64,000 nucleotides of DNA. Source: Calliopsis andreniformis. Lineage: Eukaryota > Arthropoda > Insecta > Hymenoptera > Andrenidae. The notes beneath the pieces were generated by a model, which saw only the letters and a list, made by a program, of their open reading frames with translations, searched no databases and was not told where the DNA came from. The stretch spans positions 372,001-436,000 of the forward strand of contig NW_027480494.1 in assembly GCF_051401765.1 (NCBI RefSeq), written 5' to 3'. The position numbers and the translations under genes are program-made. The first letter of the stretch is position 1. The number at the start of each line of letters is the position of its first letter. Below are positions 24,801 to 37,900 of this stretch, in pieces.

Positions 24801-27800
24801 GTCATAGCCATAGACATAGTCATAGCAGCTATAGCCATAGCCATAGCCATAGCAGACATAGCCATAGCCATAGCAGCCATAGCCATAGCCATACCCATAG
24901 CAGCCATAGCCATAGCCATAGCAATCATGGCCATAGCCAGAGACAAAGCAGCCATAGTCATAGCCACAGCCATAGCAGTCATAGCCATAACCATAGCAGC
25001 CATAGCCATAGCCATAGCAGACATAACCACAGCCATAGCAGCCATAGCCATAGCCATAGCTGCCATAGGCATGGCAATAGTAGCCAAAGCCATAGCCATA
25101 GCAGCCATAGCCATAGACATAGCCATAGCATCCATAGCCATAGCCACAGCCATGGCCATAGCAGCCATAGCCATACCCATAGCAGCCATAGCCATAGCCA
25201 TTGCAATCATAGCCATAGCCATAGCCATAGCCATAGCCATAGCAGCCATAGCCATAGCCGATGCAGCCATAGCCATAGCCATAGCAGCCATAGCCGTAGC
25301 CATAGCAGCCATACCCATAGCCAATGCAGCCATAACCATAGCCATAGCATCCATAGCGATAGCCATAGCAGCCGTAGGCAGAGCCATAGCAACCATAGCT
25401 ATATCCATAGCAGACACACACATAGCCACAGCCATAGCAGCCATAATCATAGCCATAGCCATAGCAGCCAATGCCATAGCCATAGCCATAGCAGCTGTAG
25501 CCATTGCCAAAGCGGCCATAGCCATAGCCATAGCAGCCATAGCAATAGCCATAGCAGCCATAACCACAGCCATAGCAGCCATAGCCATAGCCATAGCAGC
25601 CATAGCCATAGCCATAGCAGCCATAGCCATAGCCACAGCAGTTATAGCCATAGACATAGCCATAGCAGCCATAGCCATAGCCATAGCCATAGCAGCCATA
25701 GCCATAGCCATAGCAGCCGTAGCAATAGCCATACCCATAGCAGCCATAGCCATAGCCATAGCAATCATGGCCATAGCCAGAGACAAAGCAGCCATAGCCA
25801 TAGCCACAGCCATAGCAGCCATAGCCATAACCATAGCAGCCATAGCCATAGCCATAGCAGACATAACCACAGCCATAGCAGCCATAGCCATAGCCATAGC
25901 TGCCATAGGCATGGCCATAGTAGCCAAAGCCATAGCCATAGCAGCCATAGCCATAGACATAGCAGTCATAGCCATAGCCATAGCTATAGCCATAGCCATA
26001 GCAGCCATAGCCATAGCCGATGCAGCCATAGCCATAGCCATAGCAGCCATAGCCGTAGCCGTAGCAGCCATAGCCATAGCCAATGCAGCCATAACCATAG
26101 CCATAGCATCCATAGCGATAGCCATAGCAGCCGTAGGCAGAGCCATAGCAACCATAGCTATATCCATAGCAGACACACACATAGCCACAGCCATAGCAGC
26201 CATAATCATAGCCATAGCCATAGCAGCCAATGCCATAGCCATAGCCATAGCAGCTGTAGCCATTGCCAAAGCGGCCATAGCCATAGCCACAGCAGCCTTA
26301 GCCATAGCCATACCCATAGCAGACATAGCCATAGCCATAGCCATAGCAGCCTTGGCCGTAGCCATAGTCATAGCAGACATAGCCATAGCCATAGCCATAG
26401 CAGCCATAGCCATAGCCATAGCCATAGCCATAGCTGCCATAGCCATAGCCGTAGCAGCCATAGCCATAGCCATAGCAGCCATAGCAGCCATAGCGATAGC
26501 CATAGCAGTCATAGGCATACCCATAGCAGCCGGAGCCAGTGCCACAGCAGCCGTAGACATAGCCATAGCCTTAGCATTCATAGCCATAACCATAGCCATA
26601 GCAGACATAGCTATAGCCATAGCAGCCATAGCGATAGCCATAGCAGCCATAGCCATAGCCATAACAGCCATAGCCATAGCAGCCATAGCCATAGCCATAG
26701 CCATAGCCGTAGCAGCCATAGCCATAGCCATAGCAGCCATAGCCATAGCCATAGCAGCAATAGCCATAGCCAGAGCAGTCATAGCCACAGCCATAGCAGT
26801 CATGGCCATAGCCACAGCAGCCATAAGCATAGCCATACCCACAGCAGCCATAGCCATAGCCATAGCAGTCATAGCCATAGCCATAGCCATAACAGCCATA
26901 GCCATAGCCATAGCCATAGCAGCCATAGCCATAGCCATAGCAGCCATAGCAATAGCCATAGCAGACATAACCACAGCCACAGCAGCCATAGCCATAGCCA
27001 TAGCAGCCATAGACATAGCCATAGCAGCCAGAGCCAGAGCCACAGCAGCCGTAGACATAGCCAGAGCCTTAGGGGCCATAGACATAACCATAGCCATAGC
27101 AGCCATAGAAATAGCCATATCCGCCACAGCCATGGCCATTGTATCTAAAACCATAGCCATAGCAGCCATAGCCAAAGACATAGCCATAGCAGCCATAGCC
27201 ATAGCCATAGCCATAGCCATAGCAGCCATAGCCATAGCCATAGCAGCCATAGCCATAGCCATAGCCATAGCAGCCGTATCCATAGCCATAGTAGCCATAG
27301 CCATAGCCATAGCAGCCATAGTCGCCATAGCCATAACCATAGCAGCCATAGCCATAGCCATAGCAGACATAGCCATAGCCATAGCCATAGCAGCCGTATC
27401 CATAGCCATAGCCATAGCAGCCATAGCCATAGCCATTGCAGCCATAGCCATAGCCATAGCAGCCATAGCCATAGCCATACCCATAGCAGCCATAGCCATA
27501 GCCATAGCAGTCATGGCCATAGCCATAGACAAAGCAACCATAGGCATAGCCACAGCCATAGCAGCCATAGCCATAACCATAGCAGACATAACCACAGCCA
27601 TAGCAGCCATAGCCATAGCCATAGCAGCCATAGCCATCGCCATAGCCTTAGCAGCAATAGCCATAGTCATAGCCATAGCCATAGCAGCTATAGCCATAGC
27701 CATAGCCATAGCAGCCACAGCCGTAGCCACAGCAGCCATAGCCATAGCCATAGCAGCCATAGTAGACATAGCCATAGCCATAGCAGCCATAGCCATAGCC

Positions 27801-30800
27801 ATAGCAGCCATAGCCATAGCTATAGCAGCCAGAGCCGGAGCCACAGCAGCCGTAGACATAGCCATAGCCTTAGCAGCCATAGCCATAGCCATAGCTATAG
27901 CAGCCATAGGCATAGCAGCCATAGACATATCCATAGCAGCCAGAGCCAGAGCCACAGCAGCCGTAGACATAGCCATAGCATCCATAGCCATAGCAGCCGT
28001 AGCCATAGCCATAGCTGCCATAGTCATAACCTTAGCCATTGCAGCCATAGCCATAGCCATAGCAGCCATAGCCGTAGCCATAGCAGCCATAGCCATAGTC
28101 ATAGCAGCCATAGCCATAGCCATAGCAGCCATAGCGATAGCCGTAGCAGCCGTAGGCATAGCCATAGCAGCCATAGCTATATCCATAGCAGACACACACA
28201 TAGCCACAGCCATAGCAGCCATAATCATAGCCATAGCCATAGCCGCCACAGCCATGGCCATAGTATCCAAAACCATAGCCATAGCAGCCATAGCCAAAGA
28301 CATAGCCATAGCAGCCATAGCCATAGCCATAGCCATACCAGCCACAGCCATATCCATTGCAGCCATAGCCGTAGCCATAGCAGCCATAGCCATAGCCAAT
28401 GCAGCCATAACCATAGCCATAGCATCCATAGCGATAGCCATAGCAGCCGTAGGCAGAGCCATAGCAGCCATAGCCATAGCCATAGCAGACATAGCCATAG
28501 CCATAGCCATAGCAGCCGTATCCATAGCCATAGCCATAGCAGCCATAGCCATAGCCATCGCAGCCATAGCCATAGCCATAGCAGCCATAGCCATAGCTAT
28601 AGCAGCCAGAGCCGGAGCCACAGCAGCCGTAGACATAGCCATAGCCTTAGCAGCCATAGCCATAGCCATAGCTATAGCAGCCATAGGCATAGCAGCCATA
28701 GACATATCCATAGCAGCCAGAGCCAGAGCCACAGCAGCCGTAGACATAGCCATAGCATCCATAGCCATAGCAGCCGTAGCCATAGCCATAGCTGCCATAG
28801 TCATAACCTTAGCCATTGCAGCCATAGCCATAGCCATAGCAGCCATAGCCGTAGCCATAGCAGCCATAGCCATAGTCATAGCAGTCATAGCCATAGCCAT
28901 AGCAGCCATAGCGATAGCCGTAGCAGCCGTAGGCATAGCCATAGCAGCCATAGCTATATCCATAGCAGACACACACATAGCCACAGCCATAGCAGCCATA
29001 ATCATAGCCATAGCCATAGCCGCCACAGCCATGGCCATAGTATCCAAAACCATAGCCATAGCAGCCATAGCCAAAGACATAGCCATAGCAGCCATAGCCA
29101 TAGCCATAGCCATACCAGCCACAGCCATATCCATTACAGCCATAGCCGTAGCCATAGCAGCCATAGCCATAGCCAATGCAGCCATAACCATAGCCATAGC
29201 ATCCATAGCGATAGCCATAGCAGCCGTAGGCAGAGCCATAGCAGCCATAGCTATATCCATAGCAGACACACACATAGCCACAGCCATAGCAGCCATAATC
29301 ATAGCCATAGCCATAGCAGCCAATGGCATAGCCATAGCCATAGCAGCTGTAGCCATTGCCAAAGCGGCCATAGCCATAGCTACAGCAGCCTTAGCCATAG
29401 CCATAGCCATAGCAGACATAGCCATAGCCATAGCCATAGCAGCCTTGGCCGTAGCCATAGTCATAGCAGACATAGCCATAGCCATAGCCATAGCAGCCAT
29501 AGCCATAGCCATAGCAGCCGTAGCCATAGCAGCCGCAGCCATAGCCATAGCCATAGCAGCCATTGCCATAGCCATTGCAGCCATAACCACAGCCATAGCA
29601 GCCATAGCCATAGCCATAGCAGCCATAGGCATATCCATAGCAGCGAGAGCCAGAGCCGCAGCAGCCGTAGACATAGCCATATCCTTAGCAGCCATAGACA
29701 TAACCATAGCCATAGCAGCCATAGCTCTAGCCATAGCTGCCATAGCCATGGCCATAGTAGCCAAAGCCATAGCCATAGCAGCCATAGCCACAGCCATAGC
29801 AGACATAGCTACAGCCATAGCAGCCATAGCCATAGCCATAGCTGCCATAGGCATAGCCATACCCATAGCAGCCATAGACAAAGCCATAGCAGTCATAGCC
29901 ATAGCCATAGCCATAGCCATAGCAGCCATGGCCATAGCCACAGCAGCCATAGCCATAGCCATAGCAGCCATAGCAATAGCCATAGCACCCATAACCACAG
30001 CCATAGCAGCCATAGCCATAGCCATAGCAGCCATAGCCATAGCCATTGCAGTCATAGCCATAGACATAGCCATAGCAGCTATAGCCATAGCCATAGCCAT
30101 AGCAGACATAGCCATAGCCATAGCAGCCATAGCAATAGCCATAGCACCCATAACCACAGCCATAGCGGCCATAGCCATAGCCATAGCAGTCATAGCCATA
30201 GCCATAGCCATAGCAGCCATAGCCATAGTCATAACCTTAGCCATTGCAGCCATAGCCATAGCCATAGCAGCCATAGCCGTAGCCATAGCAGCCATAGCCA
30301 TAGTCATAGCAGCCATAGCCATAGCCATAGCAGCCATAGCGATAGCCGTAGCAGCCGTAGGCATAGCCATAGCAGCCATAGCTATATCCATAGCAGACAC
30401 ACACATAGCCACAGCCATAGCAGCCATAATCATAGCCATAGCCATAGCCGCCACAGCCATGGCCATAGTATCCAAAACCATAGCCATAGCAGCCATAGCC
30501 AAAGACATAGCCATAGCAGCCATAGCCATGGCCATAGCCATACCAGCCACAGCCATATCCATTGCAGCCATAGCCGTAGCCATAGCAGCCATAGCCATAG
30601 CCAATGCAGCCATAACCATAGCCATAGCATCCATAGCGATAGCCATAGCAGCCGTAGGCAGAGCCATAGCAGCCATAGCCATAGCCATAGCAGACATAGC
30701 CATAGCCATAGCCATAGCAGCCGTATCCATAGCCATAGCCATAGCAGCCATAGCCATAGCCATTGCAGCCATAGGCATAGCCATAGCAGCCATAGCCATA

Positions 30801-31963
30801 GCTATAGCAGCCAGAGCCGGAGCCACAGCAGCCGTAGACATAGCCATAGCCTTAGCAGCAATAGCCATAGCCATAGCTATAGCAGCCATAGGCATAGCAG
30901 CCATAGACATATCCATAGCAGCCAGAGCCAGAGCCACAGCAGCCGTAGACATAGCCATAGCATCCATAGCCATAGCAGCCGTAGCCATAGCCATAGCTGC
31001 CATAGTCATAACCTTAGCCATTGCAGCCATAGCCATAGCCATAGCAGCCATAGCCGTAGCCATAGCAGCCATAGCCATAGTCATAGCAGCCATAGCCATA
31101 GCCATAGCAGCCATAGCGATAGCCGTAGCAGCCGTAGGCATAGCCATAGCAGCCATAGCTATATCCATAGCAGACACACACATAGCCACAGCCATAGCAG
31201 CCATAATCATAGCCATAGCCATAGCCGCCACAGCCATTGCCATAGTATCCAAAACCATAGCCATAGCAGCCATAGCCAAAGACATAGCCATAGCAGCCAT
31301 AGCCATAGCCATAGCCATACCAGCCACAGCCATATCCATTGCAGCCATAGCCGTAGCCATAGCAGCCATAGCCATAGCCAATGCAGCCATAACCATAGCC
31401 ATAGCATCCATAGCGATAGCCATAGCAGCCGTAGGCAGTGCCATAGCAGCCATAGCTATATCCATAGCAGACACACACATAGCCACAGCCATAGCAGCCA
31501 TAATCATAGCCGGAGCCATAGCAGCCAATGGCATAGCCATAGCCATAGCAGCTGTAGCCATTGCCAAAGCGGCCATAGCCATAGCTACAGCAGCCTTAGC
31601 CATAGCCATAGCCATAGCAGACATAGCCATAGCCATAGCCATAGCAGCCTTGGCCGTAGCCATAGTCATAGCAGACATAGCCATAGCCATAGCCATAGCA
31701 GCCATAGCCATAGCCATAGCAGCCGTAGCCATAGCAGCCGCAGCCATAGCCATAGCCATAGCAGCCATTGCCATAGCCATTGCAGCCATAACCACAGCCA
31801 TAGCAGCCATAGCCATAGCCATAGCAGCCATAGGCATATCCATAGCAGCGAGAGCCAGAGCCGCAGCAGCCGTAGACATAGCCATATCCTTAGCAGCCAT
31901 AGACATAACCATAGCCATAGCAGCCATAGCTCTAGCCATAGCTGCCATAGCCATGGCCACAGT
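21851..31963 (+). repeat. Higher-order unit B, copy 2 (10,113 bp)
   Basis: This is a tandem copy of 11,711-21,850. The offset is 10,140 bp up to about 26,650 and 10,113 bp afterwards, because one 27-bp monomer present near 16,520 is missing near 26,660. Only scattered point differences were noticed, for example A at 12433 against C at 22573, A at 14078 against G at 24218, and C at 14579 against A at 24719. CA-rich modules lie at 21957, 22707, 23445, 23928, 25413, 26172, 28191, 28968, 29265, 30396, 31173 and 31470. Confidence 0.92.
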
Positions 31964-32359
31964 AGCCAAAGCCATAGCCATAGCAGCCATAGCCACAGCC
32001 ATAGCAGACATAGCCACAGCCATAGCAGCAATAGCCATAGCCATAGCAGCCGTAGACATAGCCATAGCCTTAGCAGCCATAGACATAATCATAGCCATAG
32101 CAGCCATAGCCATAGCCACAGCAGCCACAGCCATGGCCATAGTAGCCAAAGCCATAGCCATGGCCATAGTAGCCAAAGCCATAGCCATTGCAGCCATAGC
32201 CATAGACATAGCCATAGCCGCCAAAACCATAGCCGTAGCCATAGCCATAGCAGCCATAGCCATAGCCATAGCAGCCATACCAATGGCCATAGTAGCCAAA
32301 GCCGTAGCCATAGCAGCCATAGACATAGCCATATCCATAGCGGCCATAGCCATAGCCAT

Positions 32360-33330
32360 AGCAGTCATAGCCATAGCCATAGCCATAGCAGCCATAGCCA
32401 TAGCCATAGCCATAGCCATAGCAGCCATAGCCATAGCCATAGCAGCCATAGCCATAGCCATAGCAGACATAGCCACAGCCATAGCAGCCATAGCCATAGC
32501 CATAGCTGCCATAGGCATAGCCATACCCATAGCAGCCATAGACAAAGCCATAGCAGTCATAGCCATAGCCATAGCCATAGCCATAGCAGCCATGGCCATA
32601 GCCACAACAGCCATAGCCATAGCCATAGCAGCCATAGCAATAGCCATAGCACCCATAACCACAGCCATAGCAGCCATAGCCATAGCCATAGCAGCCATAG
32701 CCATAGCCATTGCAGTCATAGCCATAGACATAGCCATAGCAGCTATAGCCATAGCCATAGCCATAGCAGACATAGCCATAGCCATAGCAGCCATAGCAAT
32801 AGCCATAGCACCCATAGCCACAGCCATAGCGGCCATAGCCATAGCCATAGCAGTCATAGCCATAGCCATAGCCATAGCAGCCATAGCCATAGCCATAGCC
32901 ATAGCCATAGCAGCCATAGCCATAGCCATAGCAGCCATAGCCATAGCCATAGCAGACATAGCCACAGCCATAGCAGCCATAGCCATAGCCATAGCTGCCA
33001 TAGGCATAGCCATACCCATAGCAGCCATAGACAAAGCCATAGCAGTCATAGCCATAGCCATAGCCATAGCCATAGCAGCCATGGCCATAGCCACAGCAGC
33101 CATAGCCATAGCCATAGCAGCCATAGCAATAGCCATAGCACCCATAACCACAGCCATAGCAGCCATAGCCATAGCCATAGCAGCCATAGCCATAGCCATT
33201 GCAGTCATAGCCATAGACATAGCCATAGCAGCTATAGCCATAGCCATAGCCATAGCAGACATAGCCATAGCCATAGCAGCCATAGCCATAGCCATACCCA
33301 TAGCAGCCATAGCCATAGCCATAGCAATCA
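32360..33330 (+). repeat. 489-bp tandem duplication
   Basis: GACAAAGCCATAGCAGTC occurs at 32541 and 33030, 489 bp (163 triplets) apart, with matching flanks including CATAACCACAGCC preceded by GCACCC and the GCCATTGCAGTC variant. The second copy has C-A-GCAGCC where the first has C-A-ACAGCC near 32,605. Ends are approximate because the surrounding monomers are similar. Confidence 0.8.
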
Positions 33331-34159
33331 TGGCCATAGCCAGCGACAAAGAGGCCATAGTCATAGCCACAGCCATTGCAGCCATAGCCATAACCATAGC
33401 AGCCATAGCCATAGCCATAGCAGACATAACCACAGCCATAGCAGACATAGCCATAGCCATAGCTGCCATAGGCATGGCAATAGTAGCCCAAGCCATAGCC
33501 ATAGCAGCCATAGCCATAGACATGGCCATAGCAGCCATAGCCACAGCCATAGCAGCCATAGCCATAGCCATAGCTGCCATAGGCGTAGCCATACCCATAG
33601 CAGCCATAGACATAGCCATAGCAGTCATAGCCATAGCCATAGCCATAGCCATAGCAGCCATAGCCATAGCCATAGCAGCCATAGCCATAGCCATAGCAGC
33701 CATAGCAATAGCCATAGCAGCCATAACCACAGCCATAGCAGCCATAGCCATAGCCATAGCAGCCATAGCCATAGCCATAGCAGTCATAGCCATAGACATA
33801 GCCATAGCAGCTATAGCCATAGCCATAGCCATAGCAGACATAGCCATAGCCATAGCAGCCATAGCCATAGCCATACCCATAGCAGCCATAGCCATAGCCA
33901 TAGCAATCATGGCCATAGCCAGAGACAAAGCAGCCATAGTCATAGCCACAGCCATAGCAGCCATAGCCATAACCATAGCAGCCATAGCCATAGCCATAGC
34001 AGACATAACCACAGCCATAGCAGCCATAGCCATAGCCATAGCTGCCATAGGCATGGCAATAGTAGCCAAAGCCATAGCCATAGCAGCCATAGCCATAGAC
34101 ATAGCCATAGCATCCATAGCCATAGCCATAGCCATGGCCATAGCAGCCATAGCCATACC

Positions 34160-34660
34160 CATAGCAGCCATAACCACAGCCACAGCTGTCATAGCCATAG
34201 CCATAGCAGCCATAGCCATAGCCATAGCAGCCAGAGCCAGAGCCACAGCAGCCGTAGACATAGCCATAGCCTTAGGGGCCATAGACATAACCATAGCCAT
34301 AGCAGCCATAGAAATAGCCATAGCCGGCACAGCCATGGCCATTGTATCCAAAACCATAGCCATAGCTGCCATAGCCAAAGACATAGCCATAGCAGCCATA
34401 GCCATAGCCATAGCAGACATAACCACAGCCACAGCAGCCATAGCCATAGCCATAGCAGCCATAGCCATAGCCATAGCAGCCAGAGCCAGAGCCACAGCAG
34501 CCGTAGACATAGCCATAGCCTTAGGGGCCATAGACATAACCATAGCCATAGCAGCCATAGATATAGCCATAGCCGGCACAGCCATGGCCATTGTATCCAA
34601 AACCATAGCCATAGCAGCCATAGCCAAAGACATAGCCATAGCAGCCATAGCAGCCATAGC
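34160..34660 (+). repeat. 249-bp tandem duplication
   Basis: AGGGGCCATAGACATAACC occurs at 34274 and 34523, 249 bp apart. Each is preceded by the GAGCCAGAGCCACAGCAGCC module and followed by GCCGGCACAGCCATGGCC and GTATCCAAAACC. The copies differ by GAAATAGCC against GATATAGCC just after the shared segment. Boundaries are approximate. Confidence 0.82.
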
Positions 34661-34946
34661 CATAGCCATAGCCATAGACATAGCAGCCATAGCCATAGCC
34701 ATAGCAGACATAGCCATAGCCATAGCCATAGCAGCCGTATCCATAGCCATAGTAGCCATAGCCATAGCCATAGCAGCCATAGTCGCCATAGCCATAACCA
34801 TAGCAGCCATAGCCATAGCCATAGCAGACATAGCCATAGCCATAGCCATAGCAGCCGTATCCATAGCCATAGTAGCCATAGCCATAGCCATAGCAGCCAT
34901 AGCCATAGCCATTGCAGCCATAGCCATAGCCATAGCAGCCATAGCC

Positions 34947-37900
34947 ATAGCCATACCCATAGCAGCCATAGCCATAGCCATAGCAGTCATGGCCATAGCC
35001 ATAGACAAAGCAACCATAGCCATAGCCACAGCCATAGCAGCCATAGCCATAACCATAGCAGCCATAGCCATAGCCATAGCAGACATAACCACAGCCATAG
35101 CAGCCATAGCCATAGCCATAGCAGCCATAGCCATCGCCATAGCCTTAGCAGCAATAGCCTTAGTAATAGCCATAGCCATAGCAGCTATAGCCATAGCCAT
35201 AGCCATAGCAGCCACAGCCGTAGCCATAGCAGCCATAGCCATAGCCATAGCAGCCATAGCCATAGCTATAGCAGCCAGAGCCGGAGCCACAGCAGCCGTA
35301 GACATAGCCATAGCCTTAGCAGCCATAGACATAACCATAGCTATAGCAGCCATAGCCATAGCAGCCATAGACAAATCCATAGCAGCCAGAGCCAGAGCCA
35401 CAGCAGCCGTAGACAAAGCCATAGCATCCATAGCCATAGCAGCCGTAGCCATAGCCATAGCTGCCATAGTCATAACCTTAGCCATTGCAGCCATAGCCAT
35501 AGCCATAGCAGCCATAGCCGTAGCCATAGCAGCCATAGCCATAGTCATAGCAGCCATAGCCATAGCCATAGCAGCCATAGCGATAGCCGCAGCAGCCGTA
35601 GGCATAGCCATAGCAGCCATAGCTATATCCATAGCAGACACACACATAGCCACAGCCATAGCAGCCATAATCATAGCCATAGCCATAGCCGCCACAGCCA
35701 TGGCCATAGTATCCAAAACCATAGCCATAGCAGCCATAGCCAAAGACATAGCCATAGCAGCCATAGCCATAGCTATAGCCATAGCAGCCATAGCCATATC
35801 CATTGCAGCCATAGCCGTAGCCATAGCAGCCATAGCCATAGCCAATGCAGCCATAACCATAGCCATAGCATCCATAGCGATAGCCATAGCAGCCGTAGGC
35901 AGAGCCATAGCAGCCATAGCTATATCCATAGCAGACACACACATAGCCACAGCCATAGCAGCCATAATCATAGCCATAGCCATAGCAGCCAATGCCATAG
36001 CCATAGCCATAGCAGCTGTAGCCATTGCCAAAGCGGCCATAGCCATAGCCACAGCAGCCTTAGCCATAGCCATAGCCATAGCAGACATAGCCATAGCCTT
36101 AGCCATAGCAGCCTGGGCCGTAGCCATAGTCATAGCAGACATAGCCATAGCCATAGCCATAGCAGCCATAGCCATAGCCATAGCAGCCGTAGCCATAGCA
36201 GCCGCAGCCATAGCCATAGCCATAGCAGCCATTGCCATAGCCATTGCAGCCATAACCACAGCCATAGCAGCCATAGCCATAGCCATAGCAGCCATAGGCA
36301 TATCCATAGCAGCGAGAGCCAGAGCCGCAGCAGCCGTAGACATAGCCATATCCTTAGCAGCCATAGACATAACCATAGCCATAGCAGCCATAGCTATAGC
36401 CATAGCTGCCATAGACATAGCCATAGCAGTCATAGCCATAGCCATAGCCATAGCCATAGCAGCCATAGCCACAGCCATAGCAGCCATAGCCATAGCCATA
36501 GCCATAGCCATAGCAGCCATAGCCATAGCCATAGCAGCCATAGCCATTGCCATAGCAGACATAGCCACAGCCATAGCCGTAGCCATAGCCATAGCAGCCA
36601 TAGCCATAGCCAAAGCAGCCATACCAGTGGCCATAGTAGCCAAAGCCGTAGCCATAGCATCCATAGCCATAGCCATATCCATAGCGGCCATAGCCATAGC
36701 CATAGCAGTCATAGCCATAGCCATAGCCATAGCAGCCATGGCCATAGCCATAGCCATAGCAGCCATAGCCATAGCCATAGCAGCCATAGCCATAGCCATA
36801 CCAGACATAGCCACAGCCATAGCAGCCATAGTTATAGCCATAGCTGCCATAGGCATAGCCATACCCATAGCAGCCATCGACATAGCCATAGCAGTCATGG
36901 CCATAGCCATAGACAAAGCAGCCATAGCCATAGCCATAGCAGCCATAGCAATAGCCATAGCAGCCATAACCACAGCCATAGCAGCCATAGCCATAGCCAT
37001 AGCAGCCATAGCCATAGCCACAGCAGTTATAGCCATAGACATAGCCATAGCAGCCATAGCCATAGCCATAGCCATAGCAGACATAGCCATAGCCATAGCA
37101 GCCATAGCCATAGCCAAACCCATAGCAGCCATAGCCATAGCCATAGCAGTCATGGCCATAGCCATAGACAAAGCAGCCATAGCCATAGCCACAGCCATAG
37201 CAGCCATAGCCATAGCCATAGCAGCCAGAGCCAGAGCCACAGCAGCCGTAGACATAGCCATAGCCTTAGGGGCCATAGACATAACCATAGCCATAGCAGC
37301 CATAGAAATAGCCATAGCCGCCACAGCCATGGCCATTGTATCCAAAACCATAGCCATAGCAGCCATAGCCAAAGACATAGCCATAGCAGCCACAGCCATA
37401 GCCATAGCCATAGCCATAGCAGCCATAGCCATAGCCATAGCAGACATAGCCATAGCCATAGCCATAGCAGCCGTATCCACAGCCATAGTAGCCATAGCCA
37501 TAGCCATAGCAGCCATAGTCGCCATAGCCATAACCATAGCAGCCATAGCCATAGCCATAGCAGACATAGCCATAGCCATAGCCATAGCAGCCGTATCCAT
37601 ATCCATAGTAGCCATAGCCATAGCCATAGCAGCCATAGCCGCCATAGCCATAGCCATAGCAGCCATAGCCATAGCCATTGCAGCCATAGCCATAGCCATA
37701 GCAGCCATAGCCATAGCCATACCCATAGCAGCCATAGCCATAGCCATACCCGTAGCAGCCATAGCCATAGCCATAGCAGTCATGGCCATAGCCATAGACA
37801 AAGCAACCATAGCCATAGCCACAGCCATAGCAGCCATAGCCATAACCATAGCAGCCATAGCCATAGCCATAGCAGACATAACCACAGCCATAGCAGCCAT

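Larger units (their letters stand above)
31964..34946 (+). repeat. Mosaic linker between units B and C
   Basis: After the unit B copy ends at GCCACAGTAGCCAAAG, the array continues with modules seen elsewhere in new order. It lacks the GACACACACATA module entirely (none between 31470 and 35637). It contains two short tandem duplications listed separately and an unusual GCCGCCAAAACC stretch near 32,220, which recurs near 62,020. No gene is seen. Confidence 0.8.

Noticed and set aside
35340..35350. GCTATAGC palindromes and ATGGCCAT palindromes as regulatory sites
   Set aside because: These are one-step variants of the hexamer, occur all over the array and show no consistent spacing.
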